Below are positions 47,056 to 56,565 of a stretch of DNA of 64,000 nucleotides, piece after piece. The DNA is from Diplolepis rosae. Taxonomy: Eukaryota > Arthropoda > Insecta > Hymenoptera > Diplolepididae. Made by a program: the position numbers and the translations under genes. The stretch covers positions 10,788,001 through 10,852,000 of the forward strand of contig JAPYXD010000704.1 in assembly GCA_030998225.1 (NCBI GenBank), read 5' to 3'. The notes below the pieces were generated by a model. The model had not been told where the DNA came from and did not search any database. It saw only the letters and a list, made by a program, of their open reading frames with translations. The first letter of the stretch is position 1, and each line of letters opens with the position of its first letter.

Positions 47056-47151
47056 AAAAAATGACGCTTTCGACTGCGCTGGGATTCGAGCCCAGGTCTT
47101 TCGATTGCCGGTCGACTGCTCTAACCACTGAGCTACACAGGCGTCCGACAT
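47056..47151 (-). tRNA. tRNA-like unit, minus strand (mirror copy)
   Basis: Exact reverse complement of the plus-strand unit, facing away from the 10-nt centre, with its own A box, B box and T6 (plus-strand A6 at 47056-47061). Confidence 0.5.
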
Positions 47152-47161
47152 GGAGAAGGAG

Positions 47162-47257
47162 ATGTCGGACGCCTGTGTAGCTCAGTGGTTAGAGCAGTCG
47201 ACCGGCAATCGAAAGACCTGGGCTCGAATCCCAGCGCAGTCGAAAGCGTCATTTTTT
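47162..47257 (+). tRNA. tRNA-like unit, plus strand (tRNA pseudogene or SINE head)
   Basis: A box TAGCTCAGTGG (47178-47188), B box GGCTCGAATCC (47221-47231) and a perfect T-arm (CTGGG/CCCAG, 47218-47234), with a T6 Pol III-type terminator at 47252-47257. The anticodon loop reads CCGGCAA (anticodon GGC, Ala-type) but lacks the usual T33, and its stem has four good pairs. The acceptor stem pairs poorly. Hence a tRNA-derived element or pseudogene, not a confident functional tRNA. Confidence 0.5.
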
Positions 47258-47399
47258 CCACAGAAAGATTTTCAAATTCTTTAAATATTAAATTTTAAAT
47301 TACCCTTCGAAAATAAATAGTTTTTATTGAAGACATTTTTTGATATTGCGATATCTTAAGATAAAAAATTCATCCTGTATAAAGGAGACTGTTAGACGT

Positions 47400-47620
47400 T
47401 CTCACTAAATCTGAATCATTCAAAATCTACTGATTATCAGTGAAATTCGACTGGTTCAAATAGCTAAAGAGAGATTACTGTGAATCAGTCAAATTTCACT
47501 GATAACTTCAGTGAAAATTGACTGATTGAACAGTGAAAAATATTTTTTCCACTAATAAATCAGTGAAAATTAACTGATTTGGCAGTAAAAGTATCCTTTT
47601 CACTGATGAATCCGTATAAC
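47400..47620. repeat. ACTGATT family element
   Basis: Begins TCTCACTAAATCTGAATCAT, continues with ACTGATTATCAGTGAAATTC, TTGACTGATTGAACAGTG and AAATTAACTGATTTGGCAG, and ends near ACTGATGAATCCGTA. Confidence 0.6.
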
Positions 47621-48975
47621 AACCTAGCAATATTCAATTCGATGTTGAAGTGTACTTACAGTTCTAACCGTTCATGAAATAATGCAAATTTTTTTTCAAA
47701 ACGTAATTTTTTATTATGTCTATTTTAGGGCCCTTTAAATGTATATGATCTATCACAAAAGATACGCTACTTTCTAACTAACTGACCAAAAAAATAATCA
47801 TTTCGTTTTCAAAAAAAGCAAAAAATATCTTTCATCGTTTAAGGGGGTCGTCTACCTTCGCGCCTGAATTTCGGGCGTATTTTTGACGATGGATTGCGAG
47901 AAAACTACACATGATATTGACACAAAGTTTTTTTTGTTTAATTAGTACATTATTAAAATTTAAAAAAAAAATATTTTTTTTTTCGTTATCTTGGCCTTGA
48001 CGCGTCCTTGAGTCGATCTCTGCCGGCGCGACATGGTAGACTTTGTGGCACGATTTCTCAGCTTCAGAACCTTGAAACATGAAAACAATCATATTTTTTT
48101 TACTTTTTACTAATTCGACTACGATAAGACACAAGCTTTTTGAAAGATTTTAAAATTTAACAAAATGGCAGCGATTTGAAAAAAAGTTCTATTTTCTACC
48201 CTGTTTTTCTAGCTTTAAAAAGCTCGTGTCTAATCGTAGTGAGACGTTTTTTGAATACGAAACAATTTACAGATTTCCAATATCTTCGATAGTTCCGTCA
48301 AAATCATGCCAACAATTTTAAAAAACACTACTTTCGAGAAAACGCGTTTAAAGATAAATGATTAAAATAAAACATGATTGGCTGAATGTTTTCGAATAAA
48401 TCCTTCATAAGGAATGTTTCCCATAGTGTCTACACTGTGCGAAAAATCTGTACTATATTTAGTATACATGTAATGGAAGCATGAATGCACAACATGAAAT
48501 TAAATTTAGTTTACCGGCGTATACTAAATTTAGTATATGCGTGTACTAAATTTATTATACGCGTATATGAAATTTAGTATATGCGTATACTGAATTTAGT
48601 ATACATGTATATGAAATTAAGAATACGCGTGCACTAAATTTACTATACGTGTACATGAAATTTAGTACACACATATAGTAATTTTACTGTATGGGTATAC
48701 TAATTTTAATATGTGTGTACTAATGCTAGAGAACTAGTAAAACTCAAAGTATAAGGAAAATAATTAATATAAATTAAAATTTGTATTTAATTGTTTTCCT
48801 TATCGATTTGAAGTTAAATCTTTTTTTCTAAACTTTGTCCGAAAGGATATAAATGTTACTATTAAAAATAAAGTATATAGCGATTTGTAATGTTTTGTTT
48901 TACAATTATTATTCAATAGGGTATATTGTAAAATAAATACAGTTGAAGTACAGAGTATCACTTTATTAAGAATTA

Positions 48976-49060
48976 TTAATAATTATCAAAGATAATGATC
49001 CTTTTAGCGCCCTTCACTCTTTTGTTGCCTGGAGACAGAGGGTTAATGTCAAATATGAAC
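48976..49060 (-). pseudogene. Captured gene fragment: terminal exon, outer copy
   Basis: Acceptor TTTCTTCAG precedes a 3' exon that continues the frame of the previous exon (phase 2): FIFDINPLSPGNKRVKGAKR, then eight residues and TAA at 48976-48978. AATAAA follows about 9 nt later on the minus strand. Together with 50579-51115 it forms the tail of a spliced gene. Its last intron (49061-50578) now contains the whole inner element, so the exons themselves are not interrupted. Confidence 0.6.
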
Positions 49061-49664
49061 CTGAAGAAATAATTTCGTTTTGTAAATATTTACTTCAAAG
49101 ACACGTAAAACCTATATGTATACACTGTGAGAAAAATCTGTACTATATTTAGTATACATGTAATGGAAGCATGAATGCACAACATGAAATTAAATTTAGT
49201 TTATCGGCGTATACTAAATTTAGTATATGCGTGTACTAAATTTATTATACGCGTATATGAAATTTAGTATATGCGTATACTGAATTTAGTATACATGTAT
49301 ATGAAATTAAGTATACGCGTGCACTAAATTTAGTATACGTGTACATGAAATTTAGTACACACATATGGTAATTTTACTGATGGGTATACTAATTTTAATA
49401 TATGTGTACTAATGCTAGAGAACCAGTAAAACTCAAAGTATAAGGAAAATAATTAATATAAATTAAAATTTGTATTTAATTGTTTTCCTTATCGATTTGA
49501 AGTTAAATCTTTTTTTCTAAACTTTGTCTGAAAGGATATAAATGTTACCATTAAAAATAAAGTATATTGCGATTTGTAATGTTTTGTTTTACAATTATTA
49601 TTCATTAGGGTATATTGTAAAATAAATACAGTTGAAGTACAGAGTATCACTTTATTAAGAATTA

Positions 49665-49749
49665 TTAATAATTATCAAAGATAATGATCCTTTTAGCGCC
49701 CTTCACTCTTTTGTCGCCTGGAGACAGAGGGTTAATGTCAAATATGAAC
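49665..49749 (-). pseudogene. Captured gene fragment: terminal exon, inner copy
   Basis: Second copy of the terminal exon (acceptor at 49750-49751, stop 49665-49667, AATAAA at 49651-49656 on the minus strand), with one Asn to Asp change relative to the outer copy. Confidence 0.55.
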
Positions 49750-49835
49750 CTGAAGAAATAATTTCATTTTGTAAATATGTACTTGAAAGACACGTAAAAA
49801 CTATATGTATATTGAATGAATCATCAAATAATTAC

Positions 49836-50357
49836 CTTTGAATGAACTCTAAAGATTTTGGCAATTCCGCAACGTTGAATATCCAAACACGTAGTACGAT
49901 GCGAAAGCAACTTGAATTTCTTCCATAACATCTTGAACTCTAATGAGTACGCGATCTAAAAAAATAGTAATAGCACTTTCAGCAGAAAATCGGAACGTCT
50001 TCTAGAACTCTCCCGTTTTACCCAAAAAGATGGTTTAGACCTCTAATAGATGATCTTGTGTTACTTGGGCAAGATCAACTTTTTTTCGCGCGTTAATGTA
50101 ACCTAAAATGTCTATCTACTTCTGGAATTTTTATTTTATTTTTTTCACATTTCACTTATAAAGCTTCGAAATTCTGGGATACGTAAATTTACATTTGTAA
50201 ACGAGTAAATAAATTAAACCTACCTTTTGAAAAGAAAAACGCAGATCTAAAAAATCCGAACTTTTGTCGATCCAACAACGTAGTTAACCACAAATACATC
50301 AGTATGCGAGTCTGCATGTTGCATGATCCGCGTAACTCGAAACGCGCTTGCGCAGAT
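49836..50357 (-). pseudogene. Captured gene fragment: two exons, inner copy, broken
   Basis: Same two exons and splice sites as in the outer copy (exon ends at 50224; exon 49836-49955). A 14-nt deletion lies near the end of the first exon and a 1-nt deletion in the second; both break the frame. The inner copy is thus coding-defective although it is the later insertion. Confidence 0.55.
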
Positions 50358-50578
50358 GAATTTCGTATACAGATATATGAATTTTAGTATACAGAAACTA
50401 CGAAATTCATATACGTAAAAGAAACTTAGTGTACACTTAAAAAATTTAGTATACCTGAGTATACTAAAATTACCAAGTGTAGTAAATTTAGTAAACATAT
50501 AGGAAATTTAATATACCCCTGTATACTAAAATTGCAAACATTTCTAACAGTGTATTGAATGAATCATTAAATAATTAC

Positions 50579-51115
50579 CTTTGAATGAACTTTAAAGATT
50601 TTGTCAATTCCGCAACGTATGAATATCCAAACACGTAGTACGATGCGAAAGCAACTTGAATTTCTTCCATAAAATCTTCAACTCTAATGAGTACGCGATC
50701 TAAAAAAATAGTAATAGCACTTTCAGCAGAAAATCGGAACGTCTTCTAGAACTCTCCCGTTTTCCCCAAAAAGATGTTTTAGACGTCTAATAGATGATCT
50801 TGTGTTACTTGGGCAAGATCAACTTTTTTCGCGCGTTAATGTAACCTAAAATGTCTAACTACTTCTCGAATTTTTATTTTACTTTTTTCACATTACACTT
50901 ATAAAGCTTCGAAATTCTGGGATACGTAAATTTACATTTGTAAACAAGTAAATAAATTAAACCTACCTTTTGAAAAGAAAAACGCAGATCCAAACAATCC
51001 GAACTTTTGCGCGGCATCAAATGTCGATCCAACAACGTAGTTAACCTCAAATACATCGGCATACGAGTCTGCATGTTGCATGATCCGCGTAACTCGAAAC
51101 GCGCTTGCGCAGATG
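50579..51115 (-). pseudogene. Captured gene fragment: two coding exons, outer element copy
   Basis: Minus strand. The upstream exon (from about 51115 to 50967) has an open frame with TRIMQHADSYADVFEVNYVV and GLFGSAFFFSK, ending at AAAAG|GTAGGT (donor 50965-50966). The intron is 50700-50966 with acceptor TTTTTTTAG. The second exon (50579-50699, 121 nt) is open throughout (RVLIRVEDFMEEIQVAFASY, ending SLKFIQ) and ends AAAG|GTAATT. Codon phases 1 and 2 match across both junctions. No upstream acceptor or start is seen; the frame emerges from TTTAGTATAC repeats. I do not recognise the protein family. Captured host-gene tail is the likeliest reading. Confidence 0.6.
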
Positions 51116-51375
51116 AATTTCGTATACAGATATATGAATTTTAGTATACAGAAACTACGAAATTCATATACGTAAAAGAAACTTAGTATACACTTAAAAA
51201 ATTTAGTATACCTGAGTATACTAAAATTACCAAGTGTAGTAAATTTAGTAAACATATAGGAAATTTAATATACCCCTGTATACTAAAATTGCAAACATTT
51301 CTAACAGTTTAGATTCGAAATAAGCAAAAAAAAAATTCGATTTTTTGAAACCGCGAAAGTAGACGACCCCCTTAA

Positions 51376-51683
51376 TAAATATTCAGAACGTGTGAAACTG
51401 ACAAATTTTTTCATTGTGACATAAAAACAATTCTTACCATGAGGCTAAAAAAGTACAGATGTGTAGAAGAATATCGTGCATATATTATAAAAAGAAATCA
51501 AGGTTGTTGTGAGTTTAGTGTAAAAGATATATTTTTTTTATAAACTCCCAACAGCTTCATATTTTTACATTCTCATCATGGATGAGAAGGTATTGGTTTT
51601 ATGTGAAAAATGACTTTCGAAATTTTCATCAAATCTTTACGTTTTGAGACCCCCTGAGTCAGAAAAAATGGTTTTTACGAAAG

Positions 51684-51714
<31 letters not shown>

Positions 51715-52720
51715 AGGTCGTGTGCGGCATAACTCTCGATAGAATTATCAGATTGAATTGAGCTTTGGTACACTTTATCGGAGCCAAAAAAGTAAGGACA
51801 AGTTCGTTAACCAGCCACATCCAATCAAAATTGAGGGATGGAGCACTACTTTTGTGTTTTTGAAAATAATTTTTTGAAAAAATCAAAAATTCCAATCCTG
51901 GTTTTTGATAGTGCTCATAAATCTCTAAAAATTATCCTAATAACATTTTTTGATTAAATCAAAATTAGAAATGTTACAGCATATTCAAATTCGAAAAAAG
52001 TCAATATCAAAATTCCATTTTCCAGTTAAATTATACGAGATACGAAAAAACGTTATGATACAATATTATTGAATACATAAAGACCTACAAATTTGAATTA
52101 TAACATTTTTTCATAAGATGCATATTTTTCTTTTTAATTAAAAAAAAAACTATTGAAAATCCAAAATTCAATTTTTTAACAATAATATTGGAAATACCAA
52201 AAAAACGTAAGAATACAAAGTTGTTCGTTTCAAAAAGATCTACAAATTTTGTCTGACACAGTTTCTGATAAAAGATATATTTTTCGTTTCAATTCCAAAA
52301 AATACGATAAAAATGAAAAAATTCCATTTTTTAGACAAAATATGTGAGATACAAAAAAAACGTTTACATGGAAAATTGTTTGGCCAAATAAGGTCTACAA
52401 ATTCTCATCAAGACATTTCGGGACAGGATGTATATTTTATGTTTTGATTTTTAATATTGAAAAAATTCGATTTTTTTCACCAAAATATGTGAGATACGAA
52501 ATAAGCGTTGTTCTGCAAAATCGTTTCCTTAAATAAAGTCTACGGTTGTTTTTTCTTTTTGAGATATTTGGAAGAAAATAAATTTATCTATAATCATGTA
52601 ATTTATTAAAAAGTTACAAAAATGCATACAGAAAATCGAGCGCGAAGCGCGAGTGTCATGATGAGAATGTGTTCCTTAAGGCCGATAGACCCTTAAGTAA
52701 ATTGAATTTCCTGTTTCACT
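51376..52720. repeat. Family S: leader, (GTCT)n and about 125-bp tandem units
   Basis: 51660-51850 holds a (GTCT)n microsatellite (51683-51714) and GCGGCATAACTCTCGATAGA. About 51945-52570 holds five degenerate units (ATATGTGAGATACNAAAAAA, TCTACAAATTTTGTCTGAC). 52637-52652 is GAGCGCGAAGCGCGAG followed by TGTCATGATGAGAATGTGTT. Same order as at 59.3-59.8 kb and, inverted, at 36.9-37.6 kb. Confidence 0.65.
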
Positions 52721-52834
52721 TAAATTCAAAAAGAAATAGAGTGACTTTGAGAAAATGACTAATTTACATCATCTTTAATATCATTAAATTGGTTTGAGCT
52801 TCAGTATTAAATTATAAGAAATAAATTTAAACGT

Positions 52835-52985
52835 ATGCGAAGAGCACAAGACCGAGCGCGAAGCGCGAGGTCCAGAAAGAACGGAGCGCGAAGCGCGACG
52901 ATCGAATCGCGCGCCTTAGGCGCGCTCAAACTTGCGCGCGAAGCGCGCAATGAGAATGTGCCCGCGAAGCGGGCAGATTTTTTTT
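52835..52985. repeat. Cluster of GC-rich palindromes
   Basis: In 150 bp: GAGCGCGAAGCGCGAG, GGAGCGCGAAGCGCGA, CGCGCGCCTTAGGCGCGC, TTGCGCGCGAAGCGCGCAA and CCCGCGAAGCGGGC, each a short hairpin with a GAA- or TTA-type loop, in a background of roughly 70% AT. Confidence 0.7.
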
Positions 52986-53028
52986 CAGTGTATGGTTGGA
53001 ATTCTATTTCCAGTGTAAAATAATACTT

Positions 53029-53093
53029 TGGTACTGCACCTGTACTGCGCCAGTAATAGAAAGTTAGCAGCGACTAACCAGTACTGGCGCAGT
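53029..53093. repeat. GTACTGCGCCAGTA imperfect inverted repeat
   Basis: GTACTGCACCTGTACTGCGC-CAGTA faces CCAGTACTGGCGCAGTACTG; a short GC-richer hairpin just right of the palindrome cluster. Confidence 0.5.
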
Positions 53094-53870
53094 ACTGAAT
53101 TTTCTTGTAACTTCGTCAAATACGGATTGGTACGACTAGAATGGTTTGAATCTATTTTTCTTCTTCAAAAACTGCAAATAATGGAATAAAAATTATTATA
53201 ATGTTTATAGAAATTAATGTTATAATATTAATATATATATATGTATATATATATTACGCTTATAGAAATGGTTCGGGAGTTTTAGCCATTCGGTTGTAGG
53301 TTGGGAATTTATAATTGTATTTATAAAATAATATGTCTATCTGTACAACGCAGGATGCTAAATACAGAAATCAAAATATTGTAAGTGAAACTGGTCGAAT
53401 CAGAAATATAATATGGTAAGGCGAACAATACATTTTTCCATAGCAACCAATAATATGGTTTATTCGTTCATATTTATTCAGTTATAATCGGATGGTTAAA
53501 ATAGAAATCTCATATTGCTGTATCTATCCCAGCAATAAGGTGAGGTTAAATTAATCATCAATATAGTTGTAACAGCCATTCCTTTCTATCAGTGTAAGGC
53601 TATAGTGTACATTTTAACAAAAATTATTTTCGTTGTGGTTTCTCGCTCGGTGTTTTTACATTATTATAACTTATCATCCTAGTTAAAAATAGATCTCGTG
53701 TACTTTTAAAAAACTATTATAACACTTATATTTGATATAAGTGAACCATTTTTGCAAATAAACCAAAATTGTTGATTAAACGAAACAAATTTTTGTTAAA
53801 CCGGTTAACATATTATTACAATCAAATTGTAATTCAACAGGCCATCTTTAGTTGAATAGAAAAAATGATT
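53094..53870. other. AT-rich DNA, nothing recognised
   Basis: A (TA)n-like stretch lies near 53229-53250. No gene or element ends seen. Confidence 0.35.
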
Positions 53871-53875
53871 TGGAG

Positions 53876-54143
53876 TGGTTCACCGACAAATGACACATTT
53901 AAGCAATCTGTATACTCGAGTTTAAGTCGATCGGTCAAATACTTTTTAAGCTATGAATCAGGCAATTTTGAAAAGTGTGAAGCGAAGAAAAACGCGTTTA
54001 AAGATTTACATAGAAAAAATTGTTGGAAAAAAGTAAGTTCTTGATATCTTACGGGTTCCAATAGTTACTCGGCCATTCCAGGAGCTATCGTTTAAGCCAA
54101 AAAAAAAATTGATTTTTTGCAATCGCTACACGGGATTCCCCCC
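53876..54143. mobile_element. Right part of a GGGGG-type TTAA element
   Basis: Contains GAAGAAAAACGCGTTTAAAG (about 53985) and ends AAAATTGATTTTTTGCAATC ... CGGGATTCCCCCC followed by TTATAA. Same module order as 32711-34524 and 47843-51371; the left end was not found. Confidence 0.55.
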
Positions 54144-54149
54144 TTATAA

Positions 54150-54780
54150 GGAGCACTTAAGGACATCTAAAATTTGTGATTTAATGTTTTGTTTGGATTA
54201 TAGGTCAATAAATTTCAGCAAACATCAAGGATAAAAAATTGTAGAGACTTGTCCATATATTTCGGACAAATTTTGTTTTAATTGTCTAACATATCTTTTT
54301 GCTTTTAAACTTTCAATAGTCACTTTGATAAGATATAAAATAAAAGTTCTGCACATTGGACCAGAAAATACGACATGAACTGACCTCGCTTACTAAACTG
54401 CCAACAAGGAAAGTAAATAATCTGAATCAATTTTAAAAAAGATTTTGTTTTCGTTTGCTGAATTCTATTAATATCATCGATAAAATCTGATAAGATTGTA
54501 ATTTCAGGATAAATTTATTCTGATGTAGTGGACAATTATGTATAAAGAATCACGTACAACACGTTTTCCATCTGAGTGCTAATACAAGTTTCTGCCTTGA
54601 TAATCGCCTGATTAGCTGACGATGAACATGCGAGGCTATAAATAGTGAAACACTAGACCAGACTTAAATGCTGGAGAGACTGACAGAAGACAGATGATTA
54701 ATATCTAAATTTCTATTTTCTTTATGAATATATTCTCTTCATATATATTTAACATTGAGAAGAAAATTTAATAACCGAAA
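54150..54780. other. AT-rich DNA, nothing recognised
   Basis: No element ends, RNA genes or credible frames seen. Confidence 0.35.
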
Positions 54781-54784
54781 CAAA

Positions 54785-55675
54785 ATGGTTTTTTTTACGC
54801 ATTTTTTGTTGTTAGAACAAAATTTTTGTTATTTACATAACATTATTTTGTTGGGTCTCGTTTTGTTGTCCTGAACAACGTTTTGTTGAGCCAACAAAAC
54901 TTTATGGTTATACGAACGAATTGTATTTTGTAATGTAGTTTTGTAAAAAGTTATGTACTTACAGTTTTGAATGTTCATTGAACGATGACAAAATTTTGTC
55001 TTTAAAAAGAAAATTAATTTTATGTATATATTCAAAGGCTTTCAAATATACAATCTGTTATTAAATATACCCTAATTTTCAATTTAATAGGGAAGAGACC
55101 AATCATTTAGTTACCAAAAAAAAATATTTTTCACTGTTCAAAACTGTGAATACATTAAAAAGTGAAGGTCCTTTCACTCCTTTCGCGTAGATGCACTGAA
55201 AAAAACTCAATCGCTATAAGAAAATAGTTTTGTTGGTCATATTTTTATGGCATTATTAAAATTCAGTATTAGTTACAAAAAAATGGTTGGTTTAAGAGAA
55301 TTGTTTTTTTTTTTTTGAAGAACTTATTTTCTTGAAAGATTTGGTTAATTTTTCAAAATAATTTTGTTTGTCCTGAAAAAATACACAACCATGGATGGAT
55401 TTTTATCTTGGAACAAATTTCACTATTAATTTCAACGTTAAATTTCACTATTCAGAGTTGGATGGAAAAAAATTGATTCAGATTAATGAAATTTCAACGA
55501 AAAAAATTATTTTTATATAAAACTGAATTCAATTTATAATTAAATAAGTCAAAAAATGTCCTTTGGCCAGCAACAAAATTTTGTTAGGCTAACAAAAAGA
55601 CCCAACAGATCTCTTTTGTTGCATGAATATCAGAAAAATTATTTTGTTAGTCATATCAAATCGTTTTCTCAGTCA
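54785..55675. repeat. CAAAATTTTGTT-rich repeats, family K
   Basis: TTGTTGTTAGAACAAAATTT, AACAACGTTTTGTTGAGCCA and AGCAACAAAATTTTGTTAGG. A CACTGAAAAAAAC end is at 55194, with a possible partner TTTTCTCAGT near 55673. Confidence 0.4.
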
Positions 55676-56045
55676 GAATTTTCCGAAACATGTAACTGAA
55701 GTTTTATGCAGTTACAGTTTCGTAAAATTAAGATAAAATTTTAGAAAAAACCTTCCAAGTTTTAATTAGAAATTGTAGAATATCGATACCCACATCTGAA
55801 AGTTCTGAAACTTGCAACAGATAATATTTTACGTTTTGGGTAACGGAAGTCTTATGCAGTTACATCTTACTGAAAATTTTCTCAGTTTTCTAATATTAAG
55901 AAAAATTTCAGAAAATTCCATTATAATTTCCCCAATTTTAAGATACTTTTACTTAAAAGTATAATGAATATTATATAATTTGACATTGTCTTTGTAACAT
56001 AAAAAGTTTGTAGATTTCAGAAAATTCTTCACAGTTTACGAAGTC
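55676..56045. repeat. Decayed CACTGTTAGAAATTT-type element
   Basis: AATTTTCCGAAACATGTAAC and TGAAGTTTTATGCAGTTACA resemble the left part of 22862-23287; a similar module repeats at 55845, and TTCTTCACAGTTTACG marks the right side. Confidence 0.4.
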
Positions 56046-56499
56046 GTTCATGTATATGTAATGGGGAAGACGATTATTGCCCTAATAGCAATTTTACCAT
56101 TTTTTCTACGGTCTTCGACTCGAGGCGGATACCTTGGTATCGTGATTTTCTTATATTATCCGGGAACTATACTCTATCTCTGGCGCTGTGCTTCTGGCAA
56201 CGACGTCAATATTGAGAAAGCCAAGAGTTTTGTAGCTTATTTTCATCATTGCACCTCTCTCACACACACAATTTTCATAAAATATAACTTTATTTATCAA
56301 TCTGTAACAGAATTTTTATAAAATTTATCATGAAATTACTTTTGAGAAAAAAGTTTGAAATTTCATGAAAAAAATCGTCACAAAATTGTTTATTAAAAAA
56401 AAACCTTGGAATATAAAGAAGAAATCCTATGTAAGGAAAGCAATTTTGAATACACTTTTCTAATTTCAGATTCATCGGTGAAGATTTGTTCGAGTTATT

Positions 56500-56561
56500 T
56501 TCCCGGCCAGTTAAAAAAAAAAAATTTTGATTTTTTGAAAATTTTACAATGGTTTAACCCC
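56500..56561. mobile_element. Right end of a GGGG-type TTAA element
   Basis: TTTTGATTTTTTGAAAATTT then ACAATGGTTTAACCCC and TTAA (56562-56565). The same A-run, GATTTTTTGAAA, CCCC, TTAA order as three other elements here; the left end was not found. Confidence 0.5.
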
Positions 56562-56565
56562 TTAA

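Larger units (their letters stand above)
47024..47289. repeat. Perfect palindrome (128-bp arms, 10-nt loop) of two tRNA-like units
   Basis: Arms 47024-47151 and 47162-47289 are exact inverted copies with spacer 47152-47161 (GGAGAAGGAG). Each arm holds a tRNA-like sequence with A and B boxes, a run of six T and about 30 bp of AT-rich 3' DNA. Exact identity implies a recent origin or ongoing gene conversion. Confidence 0.9.
49123..50552. mobile_element. Inner CACTGTG element (1430 bp), TA duplication
   Basis: CACTGTGAGAAAAATCTGTA ... AACATTTCTAACAGTG with TA on both sides (49121-49122, 50553-50554). Closely similar to the outer copy throughout, with a few substitutions and small deletions. Confidence 0.85.
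48433..51309. mobile_element. CACTGTG element interrupted by a copy of itself
   Basis: The outer copy starts CACTGTGCGAAAAATCTGTA after TA (48431-48432) and ends TTTCTAACAGTT (51309, G to T in the last base). It is split at a TA into halves 48433-49120 and 50555-51309 by the inner copy 49123-50552, giving the tandem order A-A-B-B. Terminal and internal DNA is rich in TTTAGTATAC palindromes. It carries three captured exons on the minus strand. Confidence 0.85.
47843..51371. mobile_element. TTAA-flanked GGGGGTCGTCTAC element (3529 bp) hosting a self-nested CACTG element
   Basis: TTAA at 47839-47842 and 51372-51375. Ends GGGGGTCGTCTACCTTCGCG and GGGGGTCGTCTACTTTCGCG (reverse complement). The right subterminal has an AT-rich block ending TTCGATTTTTTGAAA, and TCGAGAAAACGCGTTTAAAG lies at about 48334. 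Most of the length is the later insertion 48433-51309. Confidence 0.85.

Noticed and set aside
51683..51714. (GTCT)n as an independent locus of interest
   Set aside because: Ordinary microsatellite that is part of family S.
52835..52985. Helitron 3' end
   Set aside because: GC hairpins are present but no CTRR terminus or 5' TC end was found at fixed distance.
54785..55675. Exact element boundaries for family K
   Set aside because: Several CACTG-like tips occur but none pair convincingly; only the repeat character is reported.
56061..56321. Possible short membrane protein
   Set aside because: Hydrophobic start but no homology signal, splice context or neighbouring exons.
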